Shown: piece after piece, positions 29,013 to 37,697 of the stretch
Layout: each line of letters starts with the position of its first letter
Numbering within the stretch: the first letter of the stretch is position 1
From: Bacteriovoracaceae bacterium
GTDB lineage: Bacteria; Bdellovibrionota; Bacteriovoracia; Bacteriovoracales; Bacteriovoracaceae
Reading direction: 5' to 3'
Assembly (NCBI GenBank): GCA_947377285.1
Contig: CANCFT010000012.1
Coordinates: forward strand, 37,624 to 101,623
Length of the DNA stretch: 64,000 bases
The notes under the pieces: model-generated
What the model was told of the DNA's origin: nothing
Database searches by the model: none
What the model saw: the letters and a program-made list of their open reading frames with translations, nothing else
Translations under genes and position numbers: made by a program

Positions 29013-29026
29013 GTTCATTTCTGAAC
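29013..29026. promoter_or_regulatory. 14-base palindrome in the malQ-lamB control region
   Basis: GTTCA-TTTC-TGAAC lies between malQ and lamB, four bases from the larger inverted repeat. It may be part of the same operator region or a promoter element. Confidence 0.35.
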
Positions 29027-29030
29027 TTTA

Positions 29031-29049
29031 TTGTAAACAGTGTCCACAA
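29031..29049. promoter_or_regulatory. candidate operator of the maltodextrin locus
   Basis: TTGTAAACAGTGTCCACAA is an inverted repeat with fourteen of eighteen arm positions symmetric (TTGTnnACA-G-TGTnnACAA). It sits in the 92-base gap between divergent malQ and lamB, where one regulator could control both. No regulator gene is nearby. Confidence 0.5.
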
Positions 29050-29075
29050 ATAGACCGCCAACATTGGACCAAGTT

Positions 29076-30311
29076 ATGAAAATAATGACTTCTCTTTTTT
29101 TATGCCTTTTATCATTAAATGCCATCGCTATGCCAGTGGATTTTCACGGTTATTTACGATCTGGAGTCGGAAATAATCTCTCAGGCCAAAAGTTGGGTTG
29201 TTTTAATAATCCAGGTAGCGAAGGTAATGAATTTAGGTTGGGAAATGAGTGCAGTATTTACGGTGAATCAACTTTCACTTTAGAATTTCTTGAGAAATCA
29301 AAGACATCTTCAAGTTTCAAAGTTCAAACAACTTTGGCTTTTTTTCCTAACGCAAATACTCAATACGGAGACGAATCTAATCAAAATGATGTTGATATTG
29401 TAGAAGCTTTTTTTGAAGCAAAAAATATAGATGGCATTCCATATACTTACTGGGCAGGTAAACGCTTTTATCGCGATGTCGATATACATATGAATGATTT
29501 TTACTATTTTGCTGCAATGAATGGAGTTGGGGCCGGAGTTAAAGACATACCCTTGTTTAATGGAAGTTTTTCTGCTGCCTATATTCAAGAAGTAATGACT
29601 TCTTCAAGCACTTCAGACCAATTGGTTAAGTCTTATTTTGATTTTAGATTATTTGGAGTAAAAGTTGATCCGATTGGAGAGCTGAATTTTTGGTCAACTC
29701 TTTCAAATGCACCTAAAGGTTCTATAGGTTCAAAAGATTCTTCGACAGGAGTTACTAGTTATAAAAATTACCAAAAAGTTGACGGAGAAGCTGTAGGGGT
29801 TAGACTTCGAAATTCTTTAACGGGTGGATTTAATGATTTTGCTGTTATATATGGACGCAATTTAATGTCTTCACTTAGTGTGTATGGAAATGGTGAAATC
29901 GCAACTAATGCAGACAATAATAAACGTTACAAAATAAGAATAGTTGAGCATTTAACAAAAAAATTAAATGATAAATTAGAGTTTCATTCGGCACTAACTT
30001 TTGAACAAAGAAATTCAGGTTTAAAAGATTCACGATGGGTCAGTATTGGAGCACGTCCAGTTTATAGTCTTAAAGAAAATCTTCACTTTGTTACAGAAGT
30101 TGGTCACTCTGAAGTTATAAACTCAGAAAAATCATTGCAATTAACTCGCTTAACGGCAGCATTAGAAATAGCAATCAATCAATCAATTTGGGCCCGTCCC
30201 GTAATTCGCTTATTTGCTACTGAAACATTTTGGAATAAAGAAAACCGAACAAACTTTCAAGGCAAAAAAGAAGGTCATTCAGTTGGTGTTCAAGGCGAAG
30301 CTTGGTTTTAA
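29076..30311 (+). CDS. lamB: LamB-like maltoporin
   Basis: Outer-membrane beta-barrel porin for maltodextrins. About 411 aa, close to LamB. After a signal peptide (MKIMTSLFLCLLSLNAIAM) the mature N-terminus is classic maltoporin: VDFHGYLRSGVGNN, then CFNNPGSEGNEFRLGNECSIYGE with the two cysteines of LamB. Later strands include YWAGKRFYRDVDIHMNDFYYF, and the chain ends with an aromatic residue (GVQGEAWF), the usual barrel assembly signal. I chose the ATG at 29076 as it starts at the signal peptide; the GTG at 29040 falls inside the candidate operator. The gene is convergent with mlaD, three bases apart. Confidence 0.93.
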   Translation: MKIMTSLFLCLLSLNAIAMPVDFHGYLRSGVGNNLSGQKLGCFNNPGSEGNEFRLGNECSIYGESTFTLEFLEKSKTSSSFKVQTTLAFFPNANTQYGDESNQNDVDIVEAFFEAKNIDGIPYTYWAGKRFYRDVDIHMNDFYYFAAMNGVGAGVKDIPLFNGSFSAAYIQEVMTSSSTSDQLVKSYFDFRLFGVKVDPIGELNFWSTLSNAPKGSIGSKDSSTGVTSYKNYQKVDGEAVGVRLRNSLTGGFNDFAVIYGRNLMSSLSVYGNGEIATNADNNKRYKIRIVEHLTKKLNDKLEFHSALTFEQRNSGLKDSRWVSIGARPVYSLKENLHFVTEVGHSEVINSEKSLQLTRLTAALEIAINQSIWARPVIRLFATETFWNKENRTNFQGKKEGHSVGVQGEAWF

Positions 30312-30314
30312 GTC

Positions 30315-31112
30315 TCACTCGCCTTTTTTAATTGATTCACGGATAAAATATTTTAACACTTTACTGCGATTTGCACCTCCGACAAGTGTTCGAAGGTCTT
30401 CATGAAGACCTTGGTCATATATAATTGCATGCAGTGATCCGGGACCTACTTCGATTTGTTTTGTAATTTTACTCATTGATTCCGATGATTGTTTAAAATT
30501 GGCCAAAGACTGAGTAATACTCTTATCTGTTAAACTACTCATTACTTTATTTGTATTCGCTGAAAGTGACTCAAGGTTCACGAGAATTTTTTCCAATCGA
30601 TTATTTTCTACTGAAGATAATATTTTATCAAATTTAGTTAAAATACTTCCAGCTACGACCATCAAGTCTTCACTCTTTGTAATTATATGTTCAAATTGAT
30701 TAGATTCATTTGTAATAAGAAAATCACCTTCATTTACGGAGCCAGAAGATTCAGTTCCACCAGTAATTTCCAAAAATTTATCACCAAGCACACCTTGAGT
30801 TTTAAAAGTCATTGTTGCATCTTTTTTTACCCAAGTTTTGTAACCGGAACTTATTCCTAATGTGATAACGAGTGTATTCACATCTTTAAAATCTATTGAA
30901 GTGACACTACCAACTTTTATACCTCGCAATTGAATGGCCGCACCATCTTTGAGGTTTTGAGCATTGCTTACTTCTGTTTTAATATAAAGGCGTCTGGAAA
31001 ATAAAGGGTTTTCTTTGTTGAGCATAAAAACAGTAATACTGACAATAATAAGTAAAACTGAAATAAATATTCCAGAGATAAGATAATTTTTTTTATCGTT
31101 TGGTTTAATCAT
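30315..31112 (-). CDS. mlaD: MCE-domain lipid-binding protein (MlaD-like)
   Basis: Periplasmic-facing subunit that binds phospholipid as part of an ABC lipid transporter. 265 aa: one N-terminal membrane anchor (LISGIFISVLLIIVSITVFML), a single MCE domain about residues 40-115 (NAQNLKDGAAIQLRGIKVGSVTSIDF), then a helical tail with many Ser and Asn that probably forms the multimer pore or reaches across the periplasm. Last of the four-gene minus-strand operon. Such transporters may carry phospholipid in either direction; direction is not evident. Confidence 0.88.
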   Translation of the reverse strand: MIKPNDKKNYLISGIFISVLLIIVSITVFMLNKENPLFSRRLYIKTEVSNAQNLKDGAAIQLRGIKVGSVTSIDFKDVNTLVITLGISSGYKTWVKKDATMTFKTQGVLGDKFLEITGGTESSGSVNEGDFLITNESNQFEHIITKSEDLMVVAGSILTKFDKILSSVENNRLEKILVNLESLSANTNKVMSSLTDKSITQSLANFKQSSESMSKITKQIEVGPGSLHAIIYDQGLHEDLRTLVGGANRSKVLKYFIRESIKKGE

Positions 31113-31115
31113 ATT

Positions 31116-31853
31116 TTATTCCTTGAAACTCGTTAAAAATTTTTGAACGATAGGATTTTCCGAGTTTTGAAATTCTTCAGGATTGCCATTAAAAGCAATG
31201 ATCCCTTGATTTAAGACGACAATCCTATCACATAAAGAAACGGCCGCTGGAATATCGTGTGTAACAAAAATGGAAGCTAGACCTTTCTTTTTAAGTTTCT
31301 GCATAAGAGAAATGACATTTAATGTGTTGGCCGGATCAAGACCAGCCGTTGGTTCATCATAAAGAATAATTTCAGGGTTTAAAATCATAGATCGCGCCAT
31401 TCCGACACGTTTTTGCATTCCACCTGATAAATCGGAAGGCATAAGTTCTTGCTTGCCTTCTAGGTCTATGAGTTTAAGCATGTCTGCTACTTTATCCTGA
31501 ATTTGTAGATAACTAAATTTTGTATGTTCAAATAGTGGGTAGGCGATATTTTCAAATACGTTGATTGAATCAAAGAGTGCACCACTTTGAAATGAATATG
31601 AGATTTTAATTCGATAAGGAGTAAGTGCATTTTCAGATAGGTTATCAATGCGTTGTCCTTTAAAAAGGATTTCACCTTGATCTACTCTTTCGAGTCCTAT
31701 GATTGATCTGAGAAGTGCTGATTTCCCACTACCCGAGCCACCGAGTAGACCTAAACTTTCACCTGGGTGTAACGTTAGGTTTACACCTTTGTGAATTTGA
31801 TTTTTATCAAAGGATTTATGAATGTTTTTTAATTCTAATATTATTTGTTCCAT
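31116..31853 (-). CDS. mlaF: MCE transporter ATPase (MlaF-like)
   Basis: Cytoplasmic ATPase of the lipid transporter. 245 aa with Walker A LLGGSGSGKSALLR, signature DLSGGMQKRVGMARSM (the GGMQKR form typical of MlaF), Walker B IILYDEPTAGLDP and H-loop IFVTHDIPAAV. Three bases separate it from mlaD and the mlaE gene stops just upstream. Confidence 0.93.
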   Translation of the reverse strand: MEQIILELKNIHKSFDKNQIHKGVNLTLHPGESLGLLGGSGSGKSALLRSIIGLERVDQGEILFKGQRIDNLSENALTPYRIKISYSFQSGALFDSINVFENIAYPLFEHTKFSYLQIQDKVADMLKLIDLEGKQELMPSDLSGGMQKRVGMARSMILNPEIILYDEPTAGLDPANTLNVISLMQKLKKKGLASIFVTHDIPAAVSLCDRIVVLNQGIIAFNGNPEEFQNSENPIVQKFLTSFKE

Positions 31854-31856
31854 TTA

Positions 31857-32648
31857 TTACCAAATAACCAAAAATATTTTACTAATAAAAAAATCTGTAA
31901 CTAGAATTAAAATTGATGCTGTTACAACTACCCAAGTGGTAGTGAGTCCAACACCTTTAGTTCCATCTTTGGTTTTAAGTCCTTTGTAACAAGCAAAAAT
32001 AGTAATAATACATGCAAAAACAACAGACTTTATTAAGCCTGACATATAATCGTAGAACTTCACTGTTGAAAATACTTTATAAAGATAAAAACCAGGTCCA
32101 ATATCGAATTCAGTTTTACAGACTATCATTCCACCTAATATTCCTACGGCAAAAGATAGTGCAGAAAGAAGTGGAAGTGAAATAACTAATGACCAAAATC
32201 TTGGAACGACTAAAACCCGAACTGGAGAAGTGCCCAAGGCCCTAATTGCATCAACTTGTTGTGTGACATTCATTGCTCCTAATTCTGCAGCAATTCCAGA
32301 ACCTACTCTGCCGGCCACTAATAATGAAGTAAAAAGTGGAGCCATTTCTCTCGCCAACGAAAGGGAAACAACAGCAGGAACATAGAGTGTTCCACCGAAT
32401 TTCACCAGACCATAGCCAAAATTAAGTGTCATGACTAAGCCCATAGTTAGTCCAATCACAACAGTAATCGAAGTTGATCCATATCCAATATGGTTAATTT
32501 GTTCCATCAATCTTGAAAAGTAAAATGGTCCAGAGACTGAACACTTAAGAGTTTCAAAAAAAAGTCCAAAGATTTCGCCTACGAAAATAAAAAATTCTCG
32601 AGATGAAGTTATGTATTGTTCTATTTTTTCTTCTATCAGTTTAATCAA
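31857..32648 (-). CDS. mlaE: MCE transporter permease (MlaE-like)
   Basis: Inner-membrane permease of the MlaE/YrbE family, 263 aa. Conserved MlaE stretch: LAREMAPLFTSLLVAGRVGSGIAAELGAMNVTQQVDAIRALGTSPVRVLVVPRFWSL. Five to six predicted helices. The start codon is TTG, overlapping the stop of the upstream lipoprotein gene by four bases, which implies translational coupling. Confidence 0.92.
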   Translation of the reverse strand: MIKLIEEKIEQYITSSREFFIFVGEIFGLFFETLKCSVSGPFYFSRLMEQINHIGYGSTSITVVIGLTMGLVMTLNFGYGLVKFGGTLYVPAVVSLSLAREMAPLFTSLLVAGRVGSGIAAELGAMNVTQQVDAIRALGTSPVRVLVVPRFWSLVISLPLLSALSFAVGILGGMIVCKTEFDIGPGFYLYKVFSTVKFYDYMSGLIKSVVFACIITIFACYKGLKTKDGTKGVGLTTTWVVVTASILILVTDFFISKIFLVIW

Positions 32649-33133
32649 TTGAGAATAATCCTCTGTAGGAATAGTTTGAGATCATTTGAATCGTTATCTA
32701 AGTTTTTTTGATTTGTAGAAATCAAAACAAAATCATAAATGCAATTGTTCTTTTGAAAAGTGACAATTCTAAAAAATCGTTGGACACCATCTAGCTTACC
32801 AGTTGCTGCTATCTCTATAGCTTCGCGTCCTTGATAGGGAACAGATTTATTTTCTAATTCCTTAAACTCTTCTAGGCCTGAAAAAAGAGAAGTTGTTAAA
32901 TTATTAAGTGAGCTTGCTTCATATTTTCTACAAGCACTGTTAAATAAAAAAAGTGACTTTGTTTTAGTGTTTTGAAGAGCATAATCAGAGCCTTCATTAT
33001 TAATTTCGCTCCATGGTTTAGGAGTATTTTTTAATAATAGATTTTCTACATTATTGCTTTTTTTATATGCACCACTCTCAGTTGAGCAGGAAATAAAGAT
33101 TGTGAATAGGGATAAAAATAATAGGTTTTTCAT
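32645..33133 (-). CDS. lipoprotein of the MCE transporter operon, unknown family
   Basis: 162 aa with a lipoprotein signal (MKNLLFLSLFTIFISCST; acylated Cys at 16). The mature part has two further cysteines and reads as a small mixed alpha/beta domain (GLEEFKELENKSVPYQGREAIEIAATGKLDGVQRFFRIVTF). It is the first gene of the operon, where classic systems would have MlaC, MlaA or a PqiC-like lipoprotein; I do not recognise it as any of these. An accessory role in lipid transport at the outer or inner membrane is inferred from position. Confidence 0.75.
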   Translation of the reverse strand: MKNLLFLSLFTIFISCSTESGAYKKSNNVENLLLKNTPKPWSEINNEGSDYALQNTKTKSLFLFNSACRKYEASSLNNLTTSLFSGLEEFKELENKSVPYQGREAIEIAATGKLDGVQRFFRIVTFQKNNCIYDFVLISTNQKNLDNDSNDLKLFLQRIILN

Positions 33134-33382
33134 ATACTCATCTAAATTAGTAAGGTTTTCACCTCTAAATTCGTTAAACGTTTATCATTATTAGAATATC
33201 GATCTAAATTGTTGTAAACAGAGTAAAATTTCCACATGTCATATTAATGACGAGAAAATATTGCCGCTCGGAAAAATATTCCTTTTAAAAAATTCAATTC
33301 CGGTTAAACTTAGTCTTGAGTCAGGGGTTTATTCAGGATGAATCAAACTCTTTTTTAACAGGCTCCCGTAAGGACAAATTTG
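33134..33382. other. 249-base divergent intergenic region before the flagellar cluster
   Basis: Lies between the MCE lipoprotein gene and the TPR gene that heads the flagellar cluster, so it should hold two promoters. It includes a perfect ten-base palindrome TAAACGTTTA (33175-33184), about 40 bases from the lipoprotein start, resembling LacI-type operators. I found no good sigma-54 or sigma-28 promoter match. Confidence 0.4.
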
Positions 33383-36259
33383 ATGCGAACAGGATGTTTC
33401 GTGAAAATGTGCCCAGTAAAAAAAATCTTCAATTTTTTGACGATTTTATTTATTTCACTTTTTATTCTGGAAAATATTTCCTATGCACAATCTCTTATAG
33501 ATCAAGAGAAAGCGTCTACTTATCTTCGTTGGAATTTTTTCACTGGACGGGATCAATTACAGTTTAATAAAAAAGGAAATGTCGTTGTCATTAGAACGCT
33601 CAATTCTGATTTATATAAAAAAATTAAGAATGAACTAGAAACATTTAAGCTTGATCAGACTTATGTAAAAGGAATTCACTTTAAGGATTCAGATAATGAG
33701 TCTAATTCAGTCAATGCCATGGCCGTTGAAATTGAATTAAAAAATGATAGTGTTGAAATGTTTAGCTTTTACCGGGAAAGAGAGAAAAAGTATGTTGTCG
33801 ATTTTTGGATGGATGGCGATACGGTTTCATTTAGTAAATCAGCTATAAAAAAAGATTCTAATGTGGCCAATGAGGAAGCCGAGAGTACTCAGGAAGCGGA
33901 AGTTTCAACTCAAGAAAAAGCAGTTTCTCCTAAAATTGTTAAACAAGTAAAAACGCCTAAAATCGTTAAGAATAAAACTAAGTCTAAAAATGCTGCTTTG
34001 GCCGTTGGCAGTGATGAAATTGTAGAAAAAGTTAAAGAAGATAAAATTTTATCAAGTTTTATCGTTGATCCAAATAAAGAAGTCATTAAGACTGCTGAGG
34101 AAATTCAAGCGATAGATGCGGAAGCTAAAAAGCCATATAGAGATTTTCGTTATGGTGCGACTTTTATTTGGGATTATGATCCAATTGCTCCTGCCTATAA
34201 AGAAGTTGTTAATTTAAAAACTAAAATTCCTGAAATTTTTTATCCAATTGCCAATCGTTCTTTCAAGAAAAGTGAAACAGAAGCTCATTTGCAGTTAACG
34301 ATTAATCTTTATAGAAAAAGAAAATGGGGCTTAATGTATAAGTCTATAAAACTTTTTCAGCAAAAGTATGGAATGAATAAAGAATGGGAGCTGATAGAAT
34401 TTATAAAGGCGAATGCTATTTTAAGAGAGAATATAGATACACCGAACCCTGAACTTTTTAAAAATGCATTTGCAATGTTGTCTAATCTTTCAGAAAAAAG
34501 TGATAACTATGAACTTAAAAAAGCTATTTATAAATATCTTCTTACTTTTTACATGAGCAAAGGTGAACACTTAAAAACACTTCAATTAGCAAAAAACTAT
34601 TACGCAGGGACTCGCGATAATTTTGACTTTGAAGAATCTATTATTCCTGCTGAGGCCATGCTCAATTCTTTAGCAAAATTAGGACAAATTGAAAAAATAA
34701 AAGAGTTGTCTCAAGAGAAGTCGATCAAAAAAATACTTCCCTCTCAATTGATCATGGCGTATCAAACATTTAGTTATCTTCGCTCTGGGGATCTTCTAGG
34801 ATTAATTAGTCTTTATGAAAAAAATAAAGCTTCCCTGGCCAAGCCTATTGATCCAGTTATTATGTACAATACAGCAGAAGCTTATTTTAGAGTTGGCCGA
34901 TTCGCAGAAGCAATGGCCATGTTTGAAGAATTTGTAAAAAATTATTCTCATGAGTTTGTAGCTTCAAATGCGAATTTAAGGATTGCGCTTTGTTCCGATA
35001 TCCTAGATCACAATTATGCTGACACATTAGAGCTTTATAAAAAAGCAATTGATCAATCAATTGATAGCAATGTAAGTTACGAAGCTCGAGTCCGTTATGT
35101 TGCTTTTAGAAGTGTACGGAAAATTGCTTTAGATGATAGGGATCATGAAATTAGAATTTTTCTTGAACAAGATAAGAATCTAAAAACACAACCTGACAAA
35201 AATTTAGTGAAACTACTTCAGCAAGTACGACTTAGAACTTTAATCGTCGATGAAAAATATAAAGAAGCCCTTGCCTATTTAAGTCTTATTCCAATGGTTT
35301 CAATGTCTAAAATTGATGCAAGAGAATTTGATGGAGACGGTGCTGAAATTATCTATGGAATTATTTCTGATTTTTATAAAAAATCTGAGTACTCACAAGT
35401 CATAAAAACATGGCAAACTTATAAAGACAAATATCTTGATAAAGTCGCACTTGATCCATTTATCAATTTTGTTGTTGGAAGCAGCTATATAAAGCTTGGA
35501 TTGTATAAAGGATTTGATGAGGTGTATGCCAGCTTTGAAAAGTTAAAAGATACTCCCAATAAAACATTTCCTATTTGGGTAACAAGAGGAAATTTTCTTA
35601 AAGCAAGTGACCTGCTTTTTGAATTAGTATTAATAAAAGACATTAAATTAAAGAATTGGGATTTGGTTCAAAAAAATATAGCCGATTTTGATAAACGACT
35701 ACCGACTTATAATAAAACCAACTATTACAAGGGCATGGTTGCTTTTAATCAAAAAAATTATGTTGATGCCGTTAAGCAGTTTGAAAATTTCTTCTCAAAG
35801 CAAGACCAACGAATTATTTATGATCCCTCAGATGTGGCAGATATGATTCGGGCCTATACTGACTCCATCTATGAACAAGGGCAAACTGATAAATTCTTGA
35901 AAGTTAGTGAAGCCATCTTAAATGACACCAATAGCTTCGGCACAAATAATGCTTATATACAGAATGTTCGTGAAAGAATTGCCTATCTTGGCATTGAAAT
36001 AACGGCAGGAAAAGGGAAGAAGGAAAACTTCATGCTTTTTGAAAAGAAGATCACCGATTTTAAAAAAGCAAACCTAAAATCTATTTACACTGGTAGGGTT
36101 AACTATCTATTGGGGCAGGCGTTGGTTAATAATCAAAAAATTAAAGAAGGGCGAGAAATTTTTACAAGTTTGATGAACGATAAAGAAACATCAGACTATA
36201 TAAAAGAGTTAGCAAAAAGTGAATTAAGTTTATTGAATTTGAAAGAAAAAACAATATAA
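33383..36259 (+). CDS. exported TPR-repeat protein at the head of the flagellar operon
   Basis: About 958 aa, probably periplasmic and possibly part of the motor or of its assembly. A signal peptide follows a short lead (KKIFNFLTILFISLFILENISYAQ). The ATG at 33383 has AAGGA upstream; 33407 is an alternative that starts closer to the signal. Residues about 30-140 look like a small beta domain resembling AMIN-type domains (YLRWNFFTGRDQLQFNKKGNVVVI). Residues 145-200 are a Lys/Glu/Ala-rich linker. From about 270 the chain is all-helical with TPR-like units (IMYNTAEAYFRVGRFAEAMAMFEEFVKNY; NYYKGMVAFNQKNYVDAVKQFENFF). The stop abuts the next gene. No enzyme motif seen. Confidence 0.78.
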   Translation: MRTGCFVKMCPVKKIFNFLTILFISLFILENISYAQSLIDQEKASTYLRWNFFTGRDQLQFNKKGNVVVIRTLNSDLYKKIKNELETFKLDQTYVKGIHFKDSDNESNSVNAMAVEIELKNDSVEMFSFYREREKKYVVDFWMDGDTVSFSKSAIKKDSNVANEEAESTQEAEVSTQEKAVSPKIVKQVKTPKIVKNKTKSKNAALAVGSDEIVEKVKEDKILSSFIVDPNKEVIKTAEEIQAIDAEAKKPYRDFRYGATFIWDYDPIAPAYKEVVNLKTKIPEIFYPIANRSFKKSETEAHLQLTINLYRKRKWGLMYKSIKLFQQKYGMNKEWELIEFIKANAILRENIDTPNPELFKNAFAMLSNLSEKSDNYELKKAIYKYLLTFYMSKGEHLKTLQLAKNYYAGTRDNFDFEESIIPAEAMLNSLAKLGQIEKIKELSQEKSIKKILPSQLIMAYQTFSYLRSGDLLGLISLYEKNKASLAKPIDPVIMYNTAEAYFRVGRFAEAMAMFEEFVKNYSHEFVASNANLRIALCSDILDHNYADTLELYKKAIDQSIDSNVSYEARVRYVAFRSVRKIALDDRDHEIRIFLEQDKNLKTQPDKNLVKLLQQVRLRTLIVDEKYKEALAYLSLIPMVSMSKIDAREFDGDGAEIIYGIISDFYKKSEYSQVIKTWQTYKDKYLDKVALDPFINFVVGSSYIKLGLYKGFDEVYASFEKLKDTPNKTFPIWVTRGNFLKASDLLFELVLIKDIKLKNWDLVQKNIADFDKRLPTYNKTNYYKGMVAFNQKNYVDAVKQFENFFSKQDQRIIYDPSDVADMIRAYTDSIYEQGQTDKFLKVSEAILNDTNSFGTNNAYIQNVRERIAYLGIEITAGKGKKENFMLFEKKITDFKKANLKSIYTGRVNYLLGQALVNNQKIKEGREIFTSLMNDKETSDYIKELAKSELSLLNLKEKTI

Positions 36260-36286
36260 ATGAGTCTCAGGACGGAGGCGATTCGT

Positions 36287-37237
36287 ATGACAGGAGGTCA
36301 GATGGAAGCGATTATAGTAGAACTTTTTGGAACTGATGTAAGAGTTGAGAAAGCTCTACAACAAGCGAGAAACTTGTCTGTAAGTAAAGCCTCAGTATTA
36401 GTAGTTGGGGAAAATGGAGTAGGTAAGCGAACTCTTGGTCGCTACATTCATGAAAATTCTGGTCGATCTATTCACCCATTTGAACTTGTTGACTGCTCAT
36501 TGCCTGCGCAAGATGTAGAAAACAAAATTCTTGGTCATAGAGACAATGTTACAGGAAGATTCAATAAAGGCATCCTAGAAGTTGCCAACAAGGGTACTGT
36601 CGTCTTCGCTAATATCGATTGCTTAGAAGAAGAATTCCAAAAACGATTAACAAAAATAATCAATGAACTTGAAGATTATGAAATTGATGTTCGCTTAATC
36701 GCAACAACAACTAAAAATCTTTCAAAGCTTGTTGGTGCAGGAAGATTCTATCGTGGATTGTTTACAATCTTTGCTAACAACTCAGTTAGTATTCCGGCCT
36801 TAAGAGAAAGACAAGAAGATCTTCAAAGACTTGCTCGTCACTTTATGAATGAAGCAACTGATACAAATGAAATATCTACTGAAATCGATTCAGTTGCTAT
36901 GAGTAGAATCACGTCTCATTATTGGGCAAATAATATTCATGAACTTAAGCAAGTTATCTCGAGCTCAGTGAATAATAATTCATCTCTATTAGACGAAAGT
37001 GCCTTTGAAGTGAATGATAAAAAATCAGTAAACTTTATGAGTGATGATGACTCTGAAGGTGTAAGATTAATGTCTCTTAAAGATGCAGAAAAACTTCTCA
37101 TTAAAAAAGCATTAATTCATACAACTGAAAATAGAACTCAAGCAGCAAAAATCCTTGGCGTATCAATTAGAACATTGAGAAATAAAATCAATGAATATAG
37201 AAACGACGGATCATCTTATTTTGTAAATTTAAGATAG
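36287..37237 (+). CDS. FlbD/FlrC-like regulator with degenerate sigma-54-activator domain
   Basis: About 316 aa, no receiver domain, an AAA+ domain (about residues 10-225) and a Fis-type helix-turn-helix (ENRTQAAKILGVSIRTLRNKINEYR, about 281-305) like that of flagellar regulators FlbD/FlrC. Walker A is present (GENGVGKRT), but the GAFTGA loop that contacts sigma-54 is replaced by HRDNVTGRF and the Walker B acidic pair (FLDEIG in relatives) reads FANID, so ATP hydrolysis and sigma-54 remodelling are unlikely. I infer a DNA-binding modulator or repressor of flagellar genes. Of three in-frame ATGs I prefer 36287, with GGAGG eight bases upstream; 36260 and 36302 are alternatives. It lies directly before flgB. 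Confidence 0.82.
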   Translation: MTGGQMEAIIVELFGTDVRVEKALQQARNLSVSKASVLVVGENGVGKRTLGRYIHENSGRSIHPFELVDCSLPAQDVENKILGHRDNVTGRFNKGILEVANKGTVVFANIDCLEEEFQKRLTKIINELEDYEIDVRLIATTTKNLSKLVGAGRFYRGLFTIFANNSVSIPALRERQEDLQRLARHFMNEATDTNEISTEIDSVAMSRITSHYWANNIHELKQVISSSVNNNSSLLDESAFEVNDKKSVNFMSDDDSEGVRLMSLKDAEKLLIKKALIHTTENRTQAAKILGVSIRTLRNKINEYRNDGSSYFVNLR

Positions 37238-37264
37238 TTTAGATTTTTTAAAGAGGAGAATGCC

Positions 37265-37672
37265 ATGAATATTGATGATAAAACAACTCAGGCCTTAGCT
37301 GCTTCATTGAAGTACCGACAAATGCGCCAGGAATTGATCGCATCTAATATAGCCAATGCAGAAACTCCAGGTTACAAAGCAAAAAAAATTGATTTTGAAG
37401 ATGCTTTGGCCCGTGCTTTAGATACTGATGAACAACAAACTTTAAAAACCACTGACTCCAAACATTTCAATGTTGGAGGCGGTGGTTTTAATAATTTGAA
37501 TCCGGAAATTTATGAAGAGTCTAACGGAATCGTTAGCCCTGATGGCAATACGGTTGACCGTGATGCTGAAATGGCCGATATGGCCGAGAATAAAATTATG
37601 TACGATGCTTCAGTTCAATTGCTGAATAAAAAATTGGGTTTGATGAAATATGTCGTTGGTTCTGACCGCTAG
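37265..37672 (+). CDS. flgB: flagellar proximal rod protein FlgB
   Basis: Structural protein of the proximal rod, exported by the flagellar type III system. 135 aa. The N-terminal rod motif ASLKYRQMRQELIASNIANAETPGYKAKKIDFEDAL is characteristic, and the C-terminal helix (LLNKKLGLMKYVVGSDR) pairs with it in the rod. AGAGGAGA ribosome-binding site. First of the flgB-flgC-fliE trio. Confidence 0.95.
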   Translation: MNIDDKTTQALAASLKYRQMRQELIASNIANAETPGYKAKKIDFEDALARALDTDEQQTLKTTDSKHFNVGGGGFNNLNPEIYEESNGIVSPDGNTVDRDAEMADMAENKIMYDASVQLLNKKLGLMKYVVGSDR

Positions 37673-37697
37673 GTTAAACAATTTGAGGAGTGAGTAA

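Noticed and set aside
33134-33382. Sigma-54 or sigma-28 promoter for the flagellar operon
   Set aside because: No GG-N10-GC element of sigma-54 type and no TAAA-N15-GCCGATAA-like element that I could support.
33316-33567. 83-aa plus-strand ORF
   Set aside because: Overlaps the signal-peptide region of the TPR gene in another frame and has no recognisable sequence.
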